Of a stretch of DNA of 38,056 bases, positions 1-9,029 are shown in pieces. The stretch lies in the NCBI GenBank assembly GCA_938092065.1, contig CALKND010000014.1, positions 1 through 38,056 of the forward strand, written 5' to 3'. The DNA comes from an uncultured Rhodospirillales bacterium (GTDB lineage: Bacteria > Pseudomonadota > Alphaproteobacteria > Rhodospirillales > JABHCV01). A model generated the notes under the pieces. That model was not told the DNA's origin. It saw only the letters and a list, made by a program, of their open reading frames with translations, and did no database searches. The first letter of the stretch is position 1. Each line of letters opens with the position of its first letter. The position numbers and the translations under genes are program-made.

Positions 1-1736
1 TCCTTGATCGCCGCTTTGGTTAGCATGTCCACAGCGCGGGCATAATCCGGACGTTCAGAGCCGTCCATGATGCCTGGCATTTCCTTGAACTGACGACGCA
101 CTTCAACAACGACTGCGCTACCTGCACGACCAACTGCCATCATGCCCATAGAACCAAACAAGTAAGGGAGAAGACCTCCAATAAAGAGGCCTATGATAAC
201 AAACGGATCCTGCAATTGGAATGTCACTTTTAAATCTGGAAAGTAGTGTGCCAAATCTTCTGTATAAGCTGCAAACAAGACCAGCGATGCAAGTCCAGCT
301 GAACCTATAGCGTAACCCTTAGTAACAGCTTTAGTTGTGTTGCCAACGGCATCAAGGGCATCAGTGGTGTTGCGGACATCAGCAGGAAGATCAGCCATTT
401 CCGCAATGCCGCCAGCATTATCAGTAACCGGCCCAAAAGCATCAAGAGCTACTACAATACCAGCAAGGGCCAGCATCGTCGTCGCCGCTATAGCTATTCC
501 AAAAAGTCCGGCGTTTAAAAATGAAATCATGATCCCGCCACAAATAACAATTACAGGAAGAGCTGTCGCCTCCATGGAGATGGCAAGACCTTGAATAATA
601 TTGGTGGCATGGCCAGTTTTGGAAGCCTCAGCAATACCTCTGACAGGACGGTAGGACGTACCCGTGTAATATTCAGTGATCCAGACGATCAAACCCGTTA
701 CAGCAAGGCCTGCAATAACACTATAAAAAATTTGCGTTCCCGTAACTGTTTGATCACCCATTTGATAAGCTGTATCCCAGCCAACATGGAACGAAATAAC
801 AGCGCCAATGAAGAGTAACGAAATCAGAGCACTCGCAATCAGACCCTTGTATAAGGCCCCCATAATATTCTGACTGGCTCCCAGCTTTACAAAACCTGTC
901 GCAATTACTGATGCAATAATGCAAACAGCACCAATCAAAAGCGGAAGAGCCATCATTGTTTCTTGAGCTTCACCAGTAAAAAATATTCCTGCTAGAAGCA
1001 TCGCACCGACCAATGTAACTGCATATGTTTCAAATAAGTCAGCAGCCATACCCGCACAATCACCTACGTTATCGCCAACGTTATCTGCGATGACACCAGC
1101 GTTACGAGGATCGTCTTCAGGAATACCAGCTTCAATTTTTCCAACCAGGTCTGAGCCGACGTCAGCGCCCTTGGTAAATATACCACCACCAAGACGTGCA
1201 AATATGGAAATCAGTGATGCTCCAAATCCAAGTGCAACCATAGCTTCAAGAATGTGCCGAGAACCCTCAGGCGTGCTTGAGTCAATGACACTGTTTAAGT
1301 ACATGTAATAACCAGTAAGTCCTAGCAGGGCTAAACCAACAACCAATAGGCCCGTCACTGCACCCGCTTTAAAGGCAATATTTAGTCCACCGCCGATACC
1401 ACTGCTTCGTGCAGCCTCTGCCGTGCGAACATTGGCACGAACCGATATGTTCATTCCGATATAGCCGGTCGCGCCAGAGAGAATTGCACCAATAAAAAAG
1501 CCAATGGCAATTTTAAGACCAAGTAAAACTCCGAGTAAGACGCCGATAACGATGCCAACCATAGCAACAGTCTTATACTGTCTGTTGAGATAAGCGCTAG
1601 CACCCTCGCGAATAGCAGCAGAAATTTCTTGCATACGTTCATTTCCAGCAGGTGCCGCAAGTACAGAACGTGATGCGTAAACCCCGTATGCCAATGCGAT
1701 AAAGCCGCAACCTAAAATGTAGACGTAGAGATCCAT
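1..1736 (-). CDS. hppA: K+-independent H+-translocating inorganic pyrophosphatase (C-terminus beyond window)
   Basis: Integral membrane pump that couples pyrophosphate hydrolysis to proton export. About 578 codons are visible from an ATG at 1734-1736, and the reading frame stays open to the window edge, so the C-terminus is missing. A GGGGGA Shine-Dalgarno lies about 10 bases upstream of the ATG. Hydrophobic segments run throughout. The substrate-binding signature [19 protein letters not shown] is present (around 1030-1090). The motif [10 protein letters not shown] carries Lys at about residue 469; Lys at this position (K460 in the usual family numbering) is the known marker of K+-independent pumps, whereas Ala marks K+-dependent ones. 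It is probably monocistronic. Family and subclass are both clear. Confidence 0.96.
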   Translation of the reverse strand, partial: MDLYVYILGCGFIALAYGVYASRSVLAAPAGNERMQEISAAIREGASAYLNRQYKTVAMVGIVIGVLLGVLLGLKIAIGFFIGAILSGATGYIGMNISVRANVRTAEAARSSGIGGGLNIAFKAGAVTGLLVVGLALLGLTGYYMYLNSVIDSSTPEGSRHILEAMVALGFGASLISIFARLGGGIFTKGADVGSDLVGKIEAGIPEDDPRNAGVIADNVGDNVGDCAGMAADLFETYAVTLVGAMLLAGIFFTGEAQETMMALPLLIGAVCIIASVIATGFVKLGASQNIMGALYKGLIASALISLLFIGAVISFHVGWDTAYQMGDQTVTGTQIFYSVIAGLAVTGLIVWITEYYTGTSYRPVRGIAEASKTGHATNIIQGLAISMEATALPVIVICGGIMISFLNAGLFGIAIAATTMLALAGIVVALDAFGPVTDNAGGIAEMADLPADVRNTTDALDAVGNTTKAVTKGYAIGSAGLASLVLFAAYTEDLAHYFPDLKVTFQLQDPFVIIGLFIGGLLPYLFGSMGMMAVGRAGSAVVVEVRRQFKEMPGIMDGSERPDYARAVDMLTKAAIK

Positions 1737-2114
1737 TTTTGAAGTCCCCCTTGTGACCAAATTGAAAAAAAACAGACTATCCAAAATCGACTTTGACCAA
1801 AAAAATTTATCGAAAAGCCCTATAAAATCAGACAAATCTGAAAGGTATTCTGCTTTATTACCGAATTTTTTAACATTTTTAACACTAATGTACACGATTC
1901 AATATCAATGTAATAAATTATGTAACCTCATTAGTGTAAGAAAATTAATAACATGGCACCCATGAATAAAGATGCGGTTGTCATAGTACGGCCTTTTCAA
2001 GTAGGGGTCTCAATCCAAAAATTTTGAGCTTAAGATCCGTTCGGAGTTTCTAACCTTTTTGAGAAGTGCCGATAACCGAATGTTGCGTCTTTGCAATACA
2101 AAGGATCTATGAAT
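1737..2114. other. AT-rich divergent intergenic region between hppA and the DUF47 pseudogene
   Basis: No convincing gene. It must hold the hppA promoter (minus) and that of the plus-strand DUF47 remnant. A perfect 9-bp inverted repeat, ACACTAATG (1882-1890) and CATTAGTGT (1929-1937), encloses 38 bases. It could be an operator pair or a stem. An AAAGGA ribosome binding site precedes the ATGs at 2109 and 2115. No recognisable regulator box was seen. Confidence 0.5.
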
Positions 2115-2777
2115 ATGAAAATTTCTAATGGCATCGGCTTAATTCGCCGTACTCGCGCACTTGAGGGCGAAATTGATCAATTTCACGACCTCCTGTCCCG
2201 ATAGGCACTAATTTTTAAAAGTGCCATCTATACCTACCTAGAAGAAGGTTGTTCATCAGATTTTGAAGACAAGTTACATCAGGTAAACAAGTTCGAGAGT
2301 ATGTGTGATGCCCTGCGGCGGACTATTGAGACACAACTTTACACCCAGACCTTAATCTCCGAATCCCGTGGCGATGTGCTTGGGTTGATTAGAAATTTAG
2401 ATCATGTTCTTGGTTTTTTTGAAGGCACTCTGTGGAGCCTTTCCATTGAAAAACCGGATATACCCGCAGAATTTCAAGAGAGTTATCGTAATTTGACGAA
2501 CATGGGCGGTGAAGCTGGAGAATCCATAGTCCTAGCCTCACGCACCTTTTTTCGTAATATAGAATCCTTTGGTGATCACAGCCACAAGGTCATGTTCTTC
2601 GAGAAAGAAGCTGACAAAATCAGCACCAGACTGAAATCTGCCATTTTCGATTCCAAGCTCGACCTTGCGCACAAAATGCACTTAAAGCATTTTGTCGAGC
2701 AAATTGATAATGCAACTGACTGGGCCGAAGATGTGGCAGATAGATTGGCTATCTACGTTATTAAACGGACATTCTAA
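2115..2777 (+). pseudogene. DUF47/PhoU-like phosphate transport regulator interrupted by an in-frame TAG
   Basis: The reading frame from the ATG at 2115 runs 29 codons, ends at TAG 2202-2204, then continues in the same frame without another stop to 2777. The two parts join into one protein of about 220 residues, the usual DUF47 length. The downstream part has the family helix pattern, including LYTQTLISESRGDVLGLIRN, FEKEADKI and DNATDWAEDVADRLA. The family regulates or partners PiT phosphate permeases. One base change (for example CAG, AAG or GAG to TAG) explains the break, so this is a recent nonsense allele, a sequencing error, or amber read-through. A restart at the ATG at 2301 would give a 158-residue N-truncated protein. 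A damaged PiT-like remnant follows, which favours real decay. Confidence 0.82.
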
Positions 2778-2797
2778 TTGAGTAGGCCCTAAATAAA

Positions 2798-3338
2798 ATG
2801 GACGTCACAATACTGTTATTCATGACTAGCGGCCTTTTCCTGTATGGTCTGTTTTACAGGATTATTCTTTCTGCAAAATGTTTTTGACCAGCAAGTTTAT
2901 GAACGGACCCCCTACCAATTATCAAAACCGTTAGTAGAGCGACTACAGCAGGACGGGGTAAACACTGCGCCACTTGCCGGCCTGGAGAGTAATGATTATG
3001 ACAATGAGAGTGACATGGACAGTGCTCTCAATGATTTGACAGGGCTAAACGACAAAAGCCATGCAAGCGTGCTCAAGTACGCTAAGTTCTATAACATAGT
3101 TATCTCGCGGGAGCTCTTCAGTGAACTTCCCACCGATTCCCCAAGTGCAGAACAGATCTCTGCTGTCATGCAATTGGGACGGAAGAGTTTCCAGCACGTT
3201 TGGATGCTCTCCGAACGACTTGCAAGCATGACACCGGTATGGAAAAGTTTGCCAAAGTCCAAGGTGAACATGACTTTCAACAAGACTTTAAAAAACCAGT
3301 TTGACGTTGTTCGACGGCTATTTCATATCCCTAAATGA
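2798..3338 (+). pseudogene. Probable remnant of a PiT-family phosphate permease (internal deletion and frame change)
   Basis: The ATG at 2798 opens a frame reading MDVTILLFMTSGLFLYG, resembling the first helix of PiT permeases of the kind paired with DUF47 proteins, but it stops after 29 codons at TGA. A second frame (2844-3338) begins with a hydrophobic GLFFLQNVFDQ segment, like the end of a last membrane helix, and continues as a soluble tail of about 150 residues. The bulk of the permease, including its GANDxAN motifs, is absent. I infer that a large deletion joined the N-terminal start to the C-terminal tail out of frame. The N-terminal match and the DUF47 neighbour support this; the tail itself I do not recognise. 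Alternatively 2844-3338 is a small independent hypothetical gene of 164 residues. Confidence 0.5.
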
Positions 3339-3356
3339 AAGTATAGGGTTAGAAAA

Positions 3357-3391
3357 TATAAAAGGGTTATCGTTTTGATAACTCTTTTATA
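3357..3391. terminator. Bidirectional intrinsic terminator
   Basis: Arms TATAAAAGGGTTATC (3357-3371) and GATAACTCTTTTATA (3377-3391) pair over 15 bp with one G-U pair and a 5-base loop. The A-rich and T-rich ends give a U tract on either strand. It lies between the plus-strand PiT remnant and the 3' end of minus-strand otnC. Confidence 0.85.
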
Positions 3392-3406
3392 TACGCCTAG
3401 GCACCT

Positions 3407-4039
3407 TTAAGTGGGGAAACGGTTTCCGAGCTTAATCACCTGATCAGAAGACAAAAAACGAGTATTCATGCCCTGAAGCAAAAGGAACAGCCGCGCAGTT
3501 TCTTCCAGTTCTTCCATCGCGTAAACCGCATCGTACAGGGATTTACCCGCTACAACGGGGCCATGATTAGCAAGTAAAACCGCATGGTGTTTGCCCGCCA
3601 TTTCACGTACGGCCTTGGCCAGATCCAAGTCTCCCGGCGGAAAATAGGGTATCAGCGGTAGGGTTCCTATTTTCATCACATAATAGGCAGTTATTGGAGG
3701 CAAAACATTTTTAGGGTCCACATCCCCAAGGCAGCTGACAGCCACGGAATGGGTCGAATGAAGATGCACCACCGCACCGGTTGCCGGGCGTTCCTCATAC
3801 ATAGCCATATGCAGGAAGTTTTCTTTGGTCGGCTTGTCACCCGAGAGGTGATTGCCGTCATCATCCAGTTTAGAAATTTGAGCTGGATCCAGATTACCCA
3901 TGGTTGAACCAGTAGGTGTCATTAACCAGCCATCATCAATGCGCTGACTTATGTTTCCAGAACTGCCAAAGGTCAGCCCACGATCAAATATGGACTTGGC
4001 CAGACGCGTAATTTCGTCGCGTGCTTTTGTCTCACTCAT
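3407..4039 (-). CDS. otnC: 3-oxo-tetronate 4-phosphate decarboxylase (class II aldolase family)
   Basis: Cytosolic zinc enzyme of 210 residues, the usual size for the aldolase class II/adducin family. In the four-carbon acid sugar pathway it decarboxylates 3-oxo-tetronate 4-phosphate to dihydroxyacetone phosphate. Visible family features are GLTFGSSGNIS near the N-terminus, the metal-binding histidines in VVHLHSTHSVAVS and a third histidine in LLANHGPVVAG. Its ATG overlaps the otnK stop codon as ATGA (4036-4039), so the two are translationally coupled. Assignment to OtnC rather than another class II aldolase rests on the neighbouring otnK and otnI. A terminator follows at 3357-3391. Confidence 0.9.
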   Translation of the reverse strand: MSETKARDEITRLAKSIFDRGLTFGSSGNISQRIDDGWLMTPTGSTMGNLDPAQISKLDDDGNHLSGDKPTKENFLHMAMYEERPATGAVVHLHSTHSVAVSCLGDVDPKNVLPPITAYYVMKIGTLPLIPYFPPGDLDLAKAVREMAGKHHAVLLANHGPVVAGKSLYDAVYAMEELEETARLFLLLQGMNTRFLSSDQVIKLGNRFPT

Positions 4040-5307
4040 GGCATTTCTTTCAAAGCTTTAAGGAAGAAATCTTCTTCGCCAAAGTTTCCAGATTTCAAGG
4101 TTAAGGCGATGGGTTCTTGGCTAAGCGTCACCATGCAAGGAACGCCTGGAGCAATCTCTTGACCAATCTGCAAGCCCCTGATGCCAAGTGCCTGAACTAC
4201 CGCACCGGAAGTTTCCCCACCTGCCACAAGCAAACGGCGAAGCCCTTTTTTTACCAAGAGACGAGTAACCTCAGCTAGGGTTTTCTCAATTAGCTCGCCA
4301 GCCTCACTCTTGCCTAGGAGGTCTTGAGCTTTTCGAATCAGTTCCGGCGAAGCACTGGCTGCCACCAAAAACGCTTGATTAGCCAATAAGTGAGGAGAAG
4401 CCCATTCTAAAATTTTGTTTGTGGTAACCCTACCTTCTGCAAGGTCAATGGCATCAAAACGAAAAACGGGATGGCTTTGACCCATGTTCGAAACTTGGGC
4501 CAGTGTCATCTTTGAACAACTACCTGAAATTACCGCTTCAGGTCCTGAAACACGTGGTATTTTCACGGCAGCATCGTTCAACTGAATATTAGACTTGGCC
4601 AAAAAATTATTAGCCAACCCCATAGCAGCGCCAGAGCCACCAGTAATCAATTTCAGATTCTTGCTAGCAATTCCGATGTCCATCAAGTGGTGATCGCTGA
4701 GAGCATCAACGATGGCAATACGCACACCAGATTCCTGAAGTTCGGACATAACCGTATTGATGATTTCAGGGCCCTGCTCAACAGTAGCTATAGGGACAAG
4801 GCCAACCCTTTGTTGAGTTTGTTTCCCTAAAAAACGAACCAAATTGGAATCCGTCATGGGGGTTAACGGGTGGTTTCGCATAGAAGAATCCGACAATAAT
4901 TCATTGTGGACAAATAAATGTCCCTGATAAACTGTTCTGCCAGCTCTTGGAAAAGCCGGACACGCAATTGTAAAATCACTACCCAGGGCATTCATCAGAG
5001 CATCCATGACTGGGCCTATATTACCTTTAGTAGTGGAATCAAACGTCGAACAGTACTTGAAAAAAAACTGACTTGCCCCACGTTCCTGTAGCCACTGAAG
5101 GGCGTTAAGTGACTCTTCAATAGCGACAGAGGCTGGATTACTTCTTGATTTCAAGGCTACCACTACTGCCTCAACGTCAGGCAAAGGTGCATCATCTTCT
5201 GGCAAGCCAATCAATTGGGCTGTCCGTAGACCACTTCTGGCCAGCGTGTTGGCAAGGTCACTTGCGCCTGTATAATCATCAGCAATACAGCCAAGAAGGA
5301 GTTTCAT
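4036..5307 (-). CDS. otnK: 3-oxo-tetronate kinase (four-carbon acid sugar kinase, DUF1537 family)
   Basis: Protein of 423 residues, typical of OtnK, which phosphorylates 3-oxo-tetronate with ATP before OtnC. The N-terminal DUF1537 sugar-binding domain opens with GCIADDYTGASDLANTLARSG. The C-terminal nucleotide-binding domain shows GGETSGAVVQALG (near residue 365) and the late APGVPCM and LKSGNFG motifs. AAGGAAT lies 7 bases before the ATG. It starts 12 bases after otnI and overlaps otnC by 4. The dehydrogenase that would feed the pathway (OtnD/LtnD type) is not in the window, so whether erythronate, threonate or another tetronate is the natural substrate cannot be told. Confidence 0.93.
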   Translation of the reverse strand: MKLLLGCIADDYTGASDLANTLARSGLRTAQLIGLPEDDAPLPDVEAVVVALKSRSNPASVAIEESLNALQWLQERGASQFFFKYCSTFDSTTKGNIGPVMDALMNALGSDFTIACPAFPRAGRTVYQGHLFVHNELLSDSSMRNHPLTPMTDSNLVRFLGKQTQQRVGLVPIATVEQGPEIINTVMSELQESGVRIAIVDALSDHHLMDIGIASKNLKLITGGSGAAMGLANNFLAKSNIQLNDAAVKIPRVSGPEAVISGSCSKMTLAQVSNMGQSHPVFRFDAIDLAEGRVTTNKILEWASPHLLANQAFLVAASASPELIRKAQDLLGKSEAGELIEKTLAEVTRLLVKKGLRRLLVAGGETSGAVVQALGIRGLQIGQEIAPGVPCMVTLSQEPIALTLKSGNFGEEDFFLKALKEMP

Positions 5308-5319
5308 TAACTTTATTCC

Positions 5320-6098
5320 TTAAGTTCTAGTCATTTGGAACCAGCCTAGGCCATGCGTAGTTGAGCCACGTGGGTTATACTCACAGCCAACCCACCCATT
5401 GTAACCGATGTCATCTATGATATTGAATAGATGAGAATAGTTTACCTCGCCAGTGTCTGGCTCATTACCATTTGGAACGCCTGCAACCCGGATATGCCTG
5501 ATAATATTCGCCAAATTTTTAATTCGGATCTCTAAGTCACTTTCCATGATTTGACAATGATATAAGTCTAACTGCAATCCTATACTGTCGCGCCCAACCT
5601 TATAAATGATCTGACTAGCCTGATCTGAACAACTAAATAAGTATCCTGGAACATCCCGGGTATTAAGCGGTTCAATAACAATTGCAATCGCCTGGCAAGA
5701 CGCTGCATCGCAGGCTAGGCGAAGATTCTCTGTATATACCTCGAGCGCTTCATCATGGGATACTCCGCCTAATGGAATGCCCGCCATAACATGCAAAGTT
5801 GGGCACTTAAGAATTCGCGCATACTCAAGAGCCCATTCCAAACCCTCTAAAACTCCGATTGGCGCCCAGGCAGTGCAGCAACGCCTCGCTCTCCGGCATC
5901 CCAATCACCTGGAGGAAGGTTAAATAGAACTTGATGTAGATTTTCCTCAGCAAGCCTATTTGCTAGGTCATCAGCTTGAAATTTATAGGGGAATAAAAAT
6001 TCTACTGCTCTGAAGCCTGCTTGACCAGTTGCTGAGAAGCGATCAACAAAAAGTTGCTCAGTAAAAAGCATTGTCAAACTGGCTGCAAATCGGGGCAT
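5320..6098 (-). pseudogene. otnI: 2-oxo-tetronate isomerase (hydroxypyruvate isomerase-like), frameshifted
   Basis: Two overlapping minus frames together make one OtnI. The upstream frame reads [14 protein letters not shown] through [20 protein letters not shown] and then hits a stop. The downstream frame resumes with [27 protein letters not shown], the metal and active-site region around LQLDLYHCQIMESD, and VGCEYNPRGSTTHGLGW. Loss of one base in the AAAA run at 5849-5852 explains the break; restoring it gives about 259 residues, the normal family size (E. coli OtnI is 258). I chose the ATG at 6098 because families start at MPRFAA; the longer frame would need a TTG at 6113. OtnI is a TIM-barrel isomerase that makes 3-oxo-tetronate for OtnK. 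Genuine inactivation or a homopolymer sequencing error are both possible. Confidence 0.88.
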
Positions 6099-6144
6099 TG
6101 AATCAAAATTCAAAAAAACTAAATAAAAAAAGTCAAGTTTACTA

Positions 6145-7140
6145 CTAAAGCACGGGTCGAGGTAAAAGTCCTGCGCCTTTTACTATGCCCTCAATGGCGG
6201 CTTCCCATTCGATGGCCATGATGTGAACCCCAGCAACGCCCTCTATTTCTTTTGCTTTCTGTATTTGTTCAATACAGATTTTTACACCTTCAGCTTGCCC
6301 CGCAGTTTTTCGGGCCTCTTTATCTTCTTTATCAATATCCTTAACTGCGTTTTCCATGCGCTCGATAAGATGGGAAGGCACTTCAATTCCAGGGATTTTC
6401 TCATGGAGAAATCGAGCCATTGGCGCGCTTTTCAAGGGGCCAACGCCAGCCAAAACAGACACCTTCTCATGCAAACCCATATCCACGATCCGACGCATAT
6501 AGATTTTAAACTTCTCCATATCAAAAATCATTTGTGTTTGTATAAAGTCTGCACCCGCAAGAACTTTTTTAGCTAACCTGAGAGGACGCATCTCCACTGG
6601 TGAAGAAAATGGACTAGCCGCTGCTCCAATGAACATCTTTGGCCCTCCCCCTTTTATTTCGACCCCATTTTGAAACTGATTCTTATCACGCATTTCTGAA
6701 ACCATACGAATTAACTGCATGGAATCTATATCGTAAACATTTTTTGTTCCTGGGTGGTCTCCAAAAGATTGGTGGTCACCAGAGAGGCAAAGTAAATTTT
6801 TTACCCCATGAATATTAGCACCAAGTAGATCACTTTGCATCGCCAAACGATTTCGATCACGACAGGTCATCTGCATAACTGGCTCAAGACCCCCCTGATG
6901 ACACAGAATGCTGGTTGCGATGCTACTCAAACGAACAATGCCTGTTTGATTATCAGTCAAATTTGCAGCATCCACAAAACCTTTAAGATATCCTATTTTA
7001 CGGTTTATTAGCTCAAGGTTCATGCTCCGAGGAGGGCCCAATTCACCAGTCACAGCAAACTGCCCAGAAGCGAGAACACGTTCAAGGTTACTTCCTGATT
7101 TCAACTCTTCCACACATGGTTTTTCTAATGCCTGACCCAT
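6145..7140 (-). CDS. metF: Methylenetetrahydrofolate reductase family protein
   Basis: TIM-barrel flavoprotein of 331 residues that interconverts methyl-H4folate and methylene-H4folate. Recognisable features are [13 protein letters not shown] at the N-terminus, [21 protein letters not shown] in the folate/FAD region, [22 protein letters not shown] (FAD binding; read in two halves), and [11 protein letters not shown] late in the barrel. It starts one base after metV, whose last codons supply the AGGA ribosome binding site, so the two proteins are likely made as a complex. This MetF/MetV pairing is known from acetogens and from corrinoid methyl-oxidation loci, which argues for catabolic methyl oxidation here rather than methionine biosynthesis. 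Followed after 46 bases by otnI. Confidence 0.92.
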   Translation of the reverse strand: MGQALEKPCVEELKSGSNLERVLASGQFAVTGELGPPRSMNLELINRKIGYLKGFVDAANLTDNQTGIVRLSSIATSILCHQGGLEPVMQMTCRDRNRLAMQSDLLGANIHGVKNLLCLSGDHQSFGDHPGTKNVYDIDSMQLIRMVSEMRDKNQFQNGVEIKGGGPKMFIGAAASPFSSPVEMRPLRLAKKVLAGADFIQTQMIFDMEKFKIYMRRIVDMGLHEKVSVLAGVGPLKSAPMARFLHEKIPGIEVPSHLIERMENAVKDIDKEDKEARKTAGQAEGVKICIEQIQKAKEIEGVAGVHIMAIEWEAAIEGIVKGAGLLPRPVL

Positions 7141-7141
7141 A

Positions 7142-7918
7142 TTAAATTATTCCTATCTCACGAAGGAAAGCATCTTCTGGGCTTTCTGGCTTTGGTGTCT
7201 CTTCCACTAGGCCACCTGCCTCTGTGTCTTTTGTTGAAACTGCACTTGGCTGGTGCAAATCATCTCGAACCACCGTACGCCTTAGACCTCCACTTCGGCT
7301 GGTTGACCAGTCCTGGGGTGGGCGTATCTCCATCAAAGTATCAGTTAAATCTAGATTTTCTGCGTTCCCCCATATATTAGACCAAACACATGGCATTGAT
7401 AAATCGACCTCGCACATGCCTCCCTCAGAGCCCCCACACGGTCCGTTGAATAACTGTTTGGGGCAACGGGTAATCGGACACAAACCACCTGTGTATTCAA
7501 GAACACAGTTACCGCAGCCAACACATCGTTCTTCCCAAACACCGGGCTCCACAGGCTGTCCCATAAACTGGGTATCTAATCCCGGAAAGACACGGGTATC
7601 CGGATAGCGCTGAGCAAGTGTTTGTACGCCAACACCACATCCAAGTGATAGTATCGCATCATAATCTTTCAAATCATCGCTCAGCGGCTCAATAAATTCC
7701 TGAACGCATTGGCGTTGAACAGTTTTCACTTCCACGTCCAGACTTTCTCCATCAACACTTGCAGCCGTGCTCAATTCGGCGGCTAGGCCGCTAGTTTCTG
7801 TTTGGCCACCAGCGAAGCAAACAGAAACGCAAGTGCCACAACCAACCGCCAGGACCTTCTTTTTACCCTTCAACATTCTTTTCAAATCAGGCAAGTCTTT
7901 TTGTTCAGCTACAATCAT
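7142..7918 (-). CDS. metV: MetV-type iron-sulfur/zinc partner of methylenetetrahydrofolate reductase
   Basis: Protein of 258 residues with the MTHFR C-terminal (MetV) domain. At least 13 cysteines are spread over it: 27, 30 and 34 (CGTCVSVC), 71, 94, then 132, 135 and 138 (CVGCGNC), 147, 152, 161, 169 and 177. The segment CPITRCPKQLFNGPCGG is characteristic of this family. The role is to hold Fe-S clusters (and zinc in known members) that move electrons to or from the MetF flavin. It begins 31 bases after the iron-sulfur/MvhD gene and ends one base before metF. The last 47 residues are an unusual tail beginning LRRTVVRDDLH and ending PEDAFLREIGII, shared with the upstream protein (see findings). 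Confidence 0.88.
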   Translation of the reverse strand: MIVAEQKDLPDLKRMLKGKKKVLAVGCGTCVSVCFAGGQTETSGLAAELSTAASVDGESLDVEVKTVQRQCVQEFIEPLSDDLKDYDAILSLGCGVGVQTLAQRYPDTRVFPGLDTQFMGQPVEPGVWEERCVGCGNCVLEYTGGLCPITRCPKQLFNGPCGGSEGGMCEVDLSMPCVWSNIWGNAENLDLTDTLMEIRPPQDWSTSRSGGLRRTVVRDDLHQPSAVSTKDTEAGGLVEETPKPESPEDAFLREIGII

Positions 7919-7949
7919 GATTCCATTATCCTATTAGCTCTATTCATTC

Positions 7950-9029
7950 TTAAATTACTCCTATCTCTCGAAGGAAGGCATCTTCTGGATTTTCTGCTCT
8001 TAGCCCCTCTGCCACCACTTCAGTTGCCCCAGTTTCTTTGCCTGCGAAGAGTGTCGCCTTGTGCAAATCACTGCGCACTGCCGTACGAAGCTCATCAGCC
8101 ATCTCTTGCACCGCCTGTCTGAAAGGTTCTGCTCCATCTTTTGGTAAATGTACCATTCGGACCCTGTTTGCCCCGAGGCCAACATTGTCGAGCCATGCTC
8201 CAGTTCTACGCACTCGTTTTACTGCATTCGTATTTCCAGCATTGAAATAGCATTTTCCAGGCTCACATCCAGAGACAATTACGCCATCCGCGCCATATTC
8301 AAAAGCCTTCATCATAGAATAATTATCAACTCGGCCTGAGCACGGCATCTCGAGTACCTTAAGGTCAACCGGCTTAGCAGAGTTTGGTGTAAATGCATCA
8401 ATCGAAGTGGGACAACTTGGGCAAGCAAAAACAATAACACGTGGGGTATTCGCAACCGGGGGGGTCGAACCCAGCAGTTCTTCAAATTGAGAAATTATTT
8501 CTTTATTTGTAAAACGGGTTAGATCAATGGCTCCTGTTGGACAGGCAGCAGCACAAAGACCACAGCCAGTACAATCCTCCGCGTTTATTGTAGCCGCACC
8601 CATGACACCTCCGACACCGACTAACTGAGAGTCAATAGAGGCTGCACCATAAGTACAAGCCCTGACACAAGTCAGGCAACCGACACAAATGGAATTGTCA
8701 ACGACCGCTATCGGACCAATGGGGATAGCTTCGCCGCTGGCGCTAGGCAACCCCAGCTCCAGAACGATCTCGGCACTTCTCGAACGCGAAACACATGTAG
8801 TCATGAACTCAGATTGTTCAGCTGGGCTAAGAACCATGTCTTTGTGATCTGGCTCCCCCTCAAGAACTCGAACCTTACAGACACCACACAGGCCATGGCC
8901 ACAGCTTTGCTCTACCCTGTAGCCATTCTCATTCAATACGGCGAGTACGGTCTTGTTCTTTGGCACACCCAGAATATCTCCGGTGCTGGAGATCTTGACG
9001 TTAAATTCCGGAGACTGATCTTCTGGCAT
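7950..9029 (-). CDS. Iron-sulfur fusion: 2Fe-2S ferredoxin + 2x[4Fe-4S] + MvhD-like domain
   Basis: Protein of 359 residues. Residues 1-90 form a plant/VanB-type 2Fe-2S domain with Cys43, 48, 51 and 79. Residues 105-170 carry two 4Fe-4S motifs, Cys115/118/121/125 and Cys153/156/159/163. Residues 195-310 match the MvhD (F420-non-reducing hydrogenase delta subunit) fold with Cys203, 206, 230, 255 and 260 (FACPSCPTS, EMPCSGR, GCEPGKC). Residues 314-359 form a tail homologous to that of MetV. MvhD links MetFV or Hdr complexes to electron carriers in acetogens and methanogens. Leading the metV-metF operon, it most likely takes electrons from methyl-H4folate oxidation and passes them to a ferredoxin-linked or respiratory acceptor. 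No HdrABC or hydrogenase gene is present. The acceptor is unknown. Confidence 0.88.
   Translation of the reverse strand: MPEDQSPEFNVKISSTGDILGVPKNKTVLAVLNENGYRVEQSCGHGLCGVCKVRVLEGEPDHKDMVLSPAEQSEFMTTCVSRSRSAEIVLELGLPSASGEAIPIGPIAVVDNSICVGCLTCVRACTYGAASIDSQLVGVGGVMGAATINAEDCTGCGLCAAACPTGAIDLTRFTNKEIISQFEELLGSTPPVANTPRVIVFACPSCPTSIDAFTPNSAKPVDLKVLEMPCSGRVDNYSMMKAFEYGADGVIVSGCEPGKCYFNAGNTNAVKRVRRTGAWLDNVGLGANRVRMVHLPKDGAEPFRQAVQEMADELRTAVRSDLHKATLFAGKETGATEVVAEGLRAENPEDAFLREIGVI

Noticed and set aside
3407-4039. L-fuculose or ribulose phosphate aldolase instead of OtnC
   Set aside because: Same superfamily, but overlap with otnK and adjacency to otnI favour the tetronate pathway.
7224-7607. 127-codon plus-strand frame antisense to metV
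   Set aside because: It lies wholly over a clear cysteine-rich MetV gene and has no family features.
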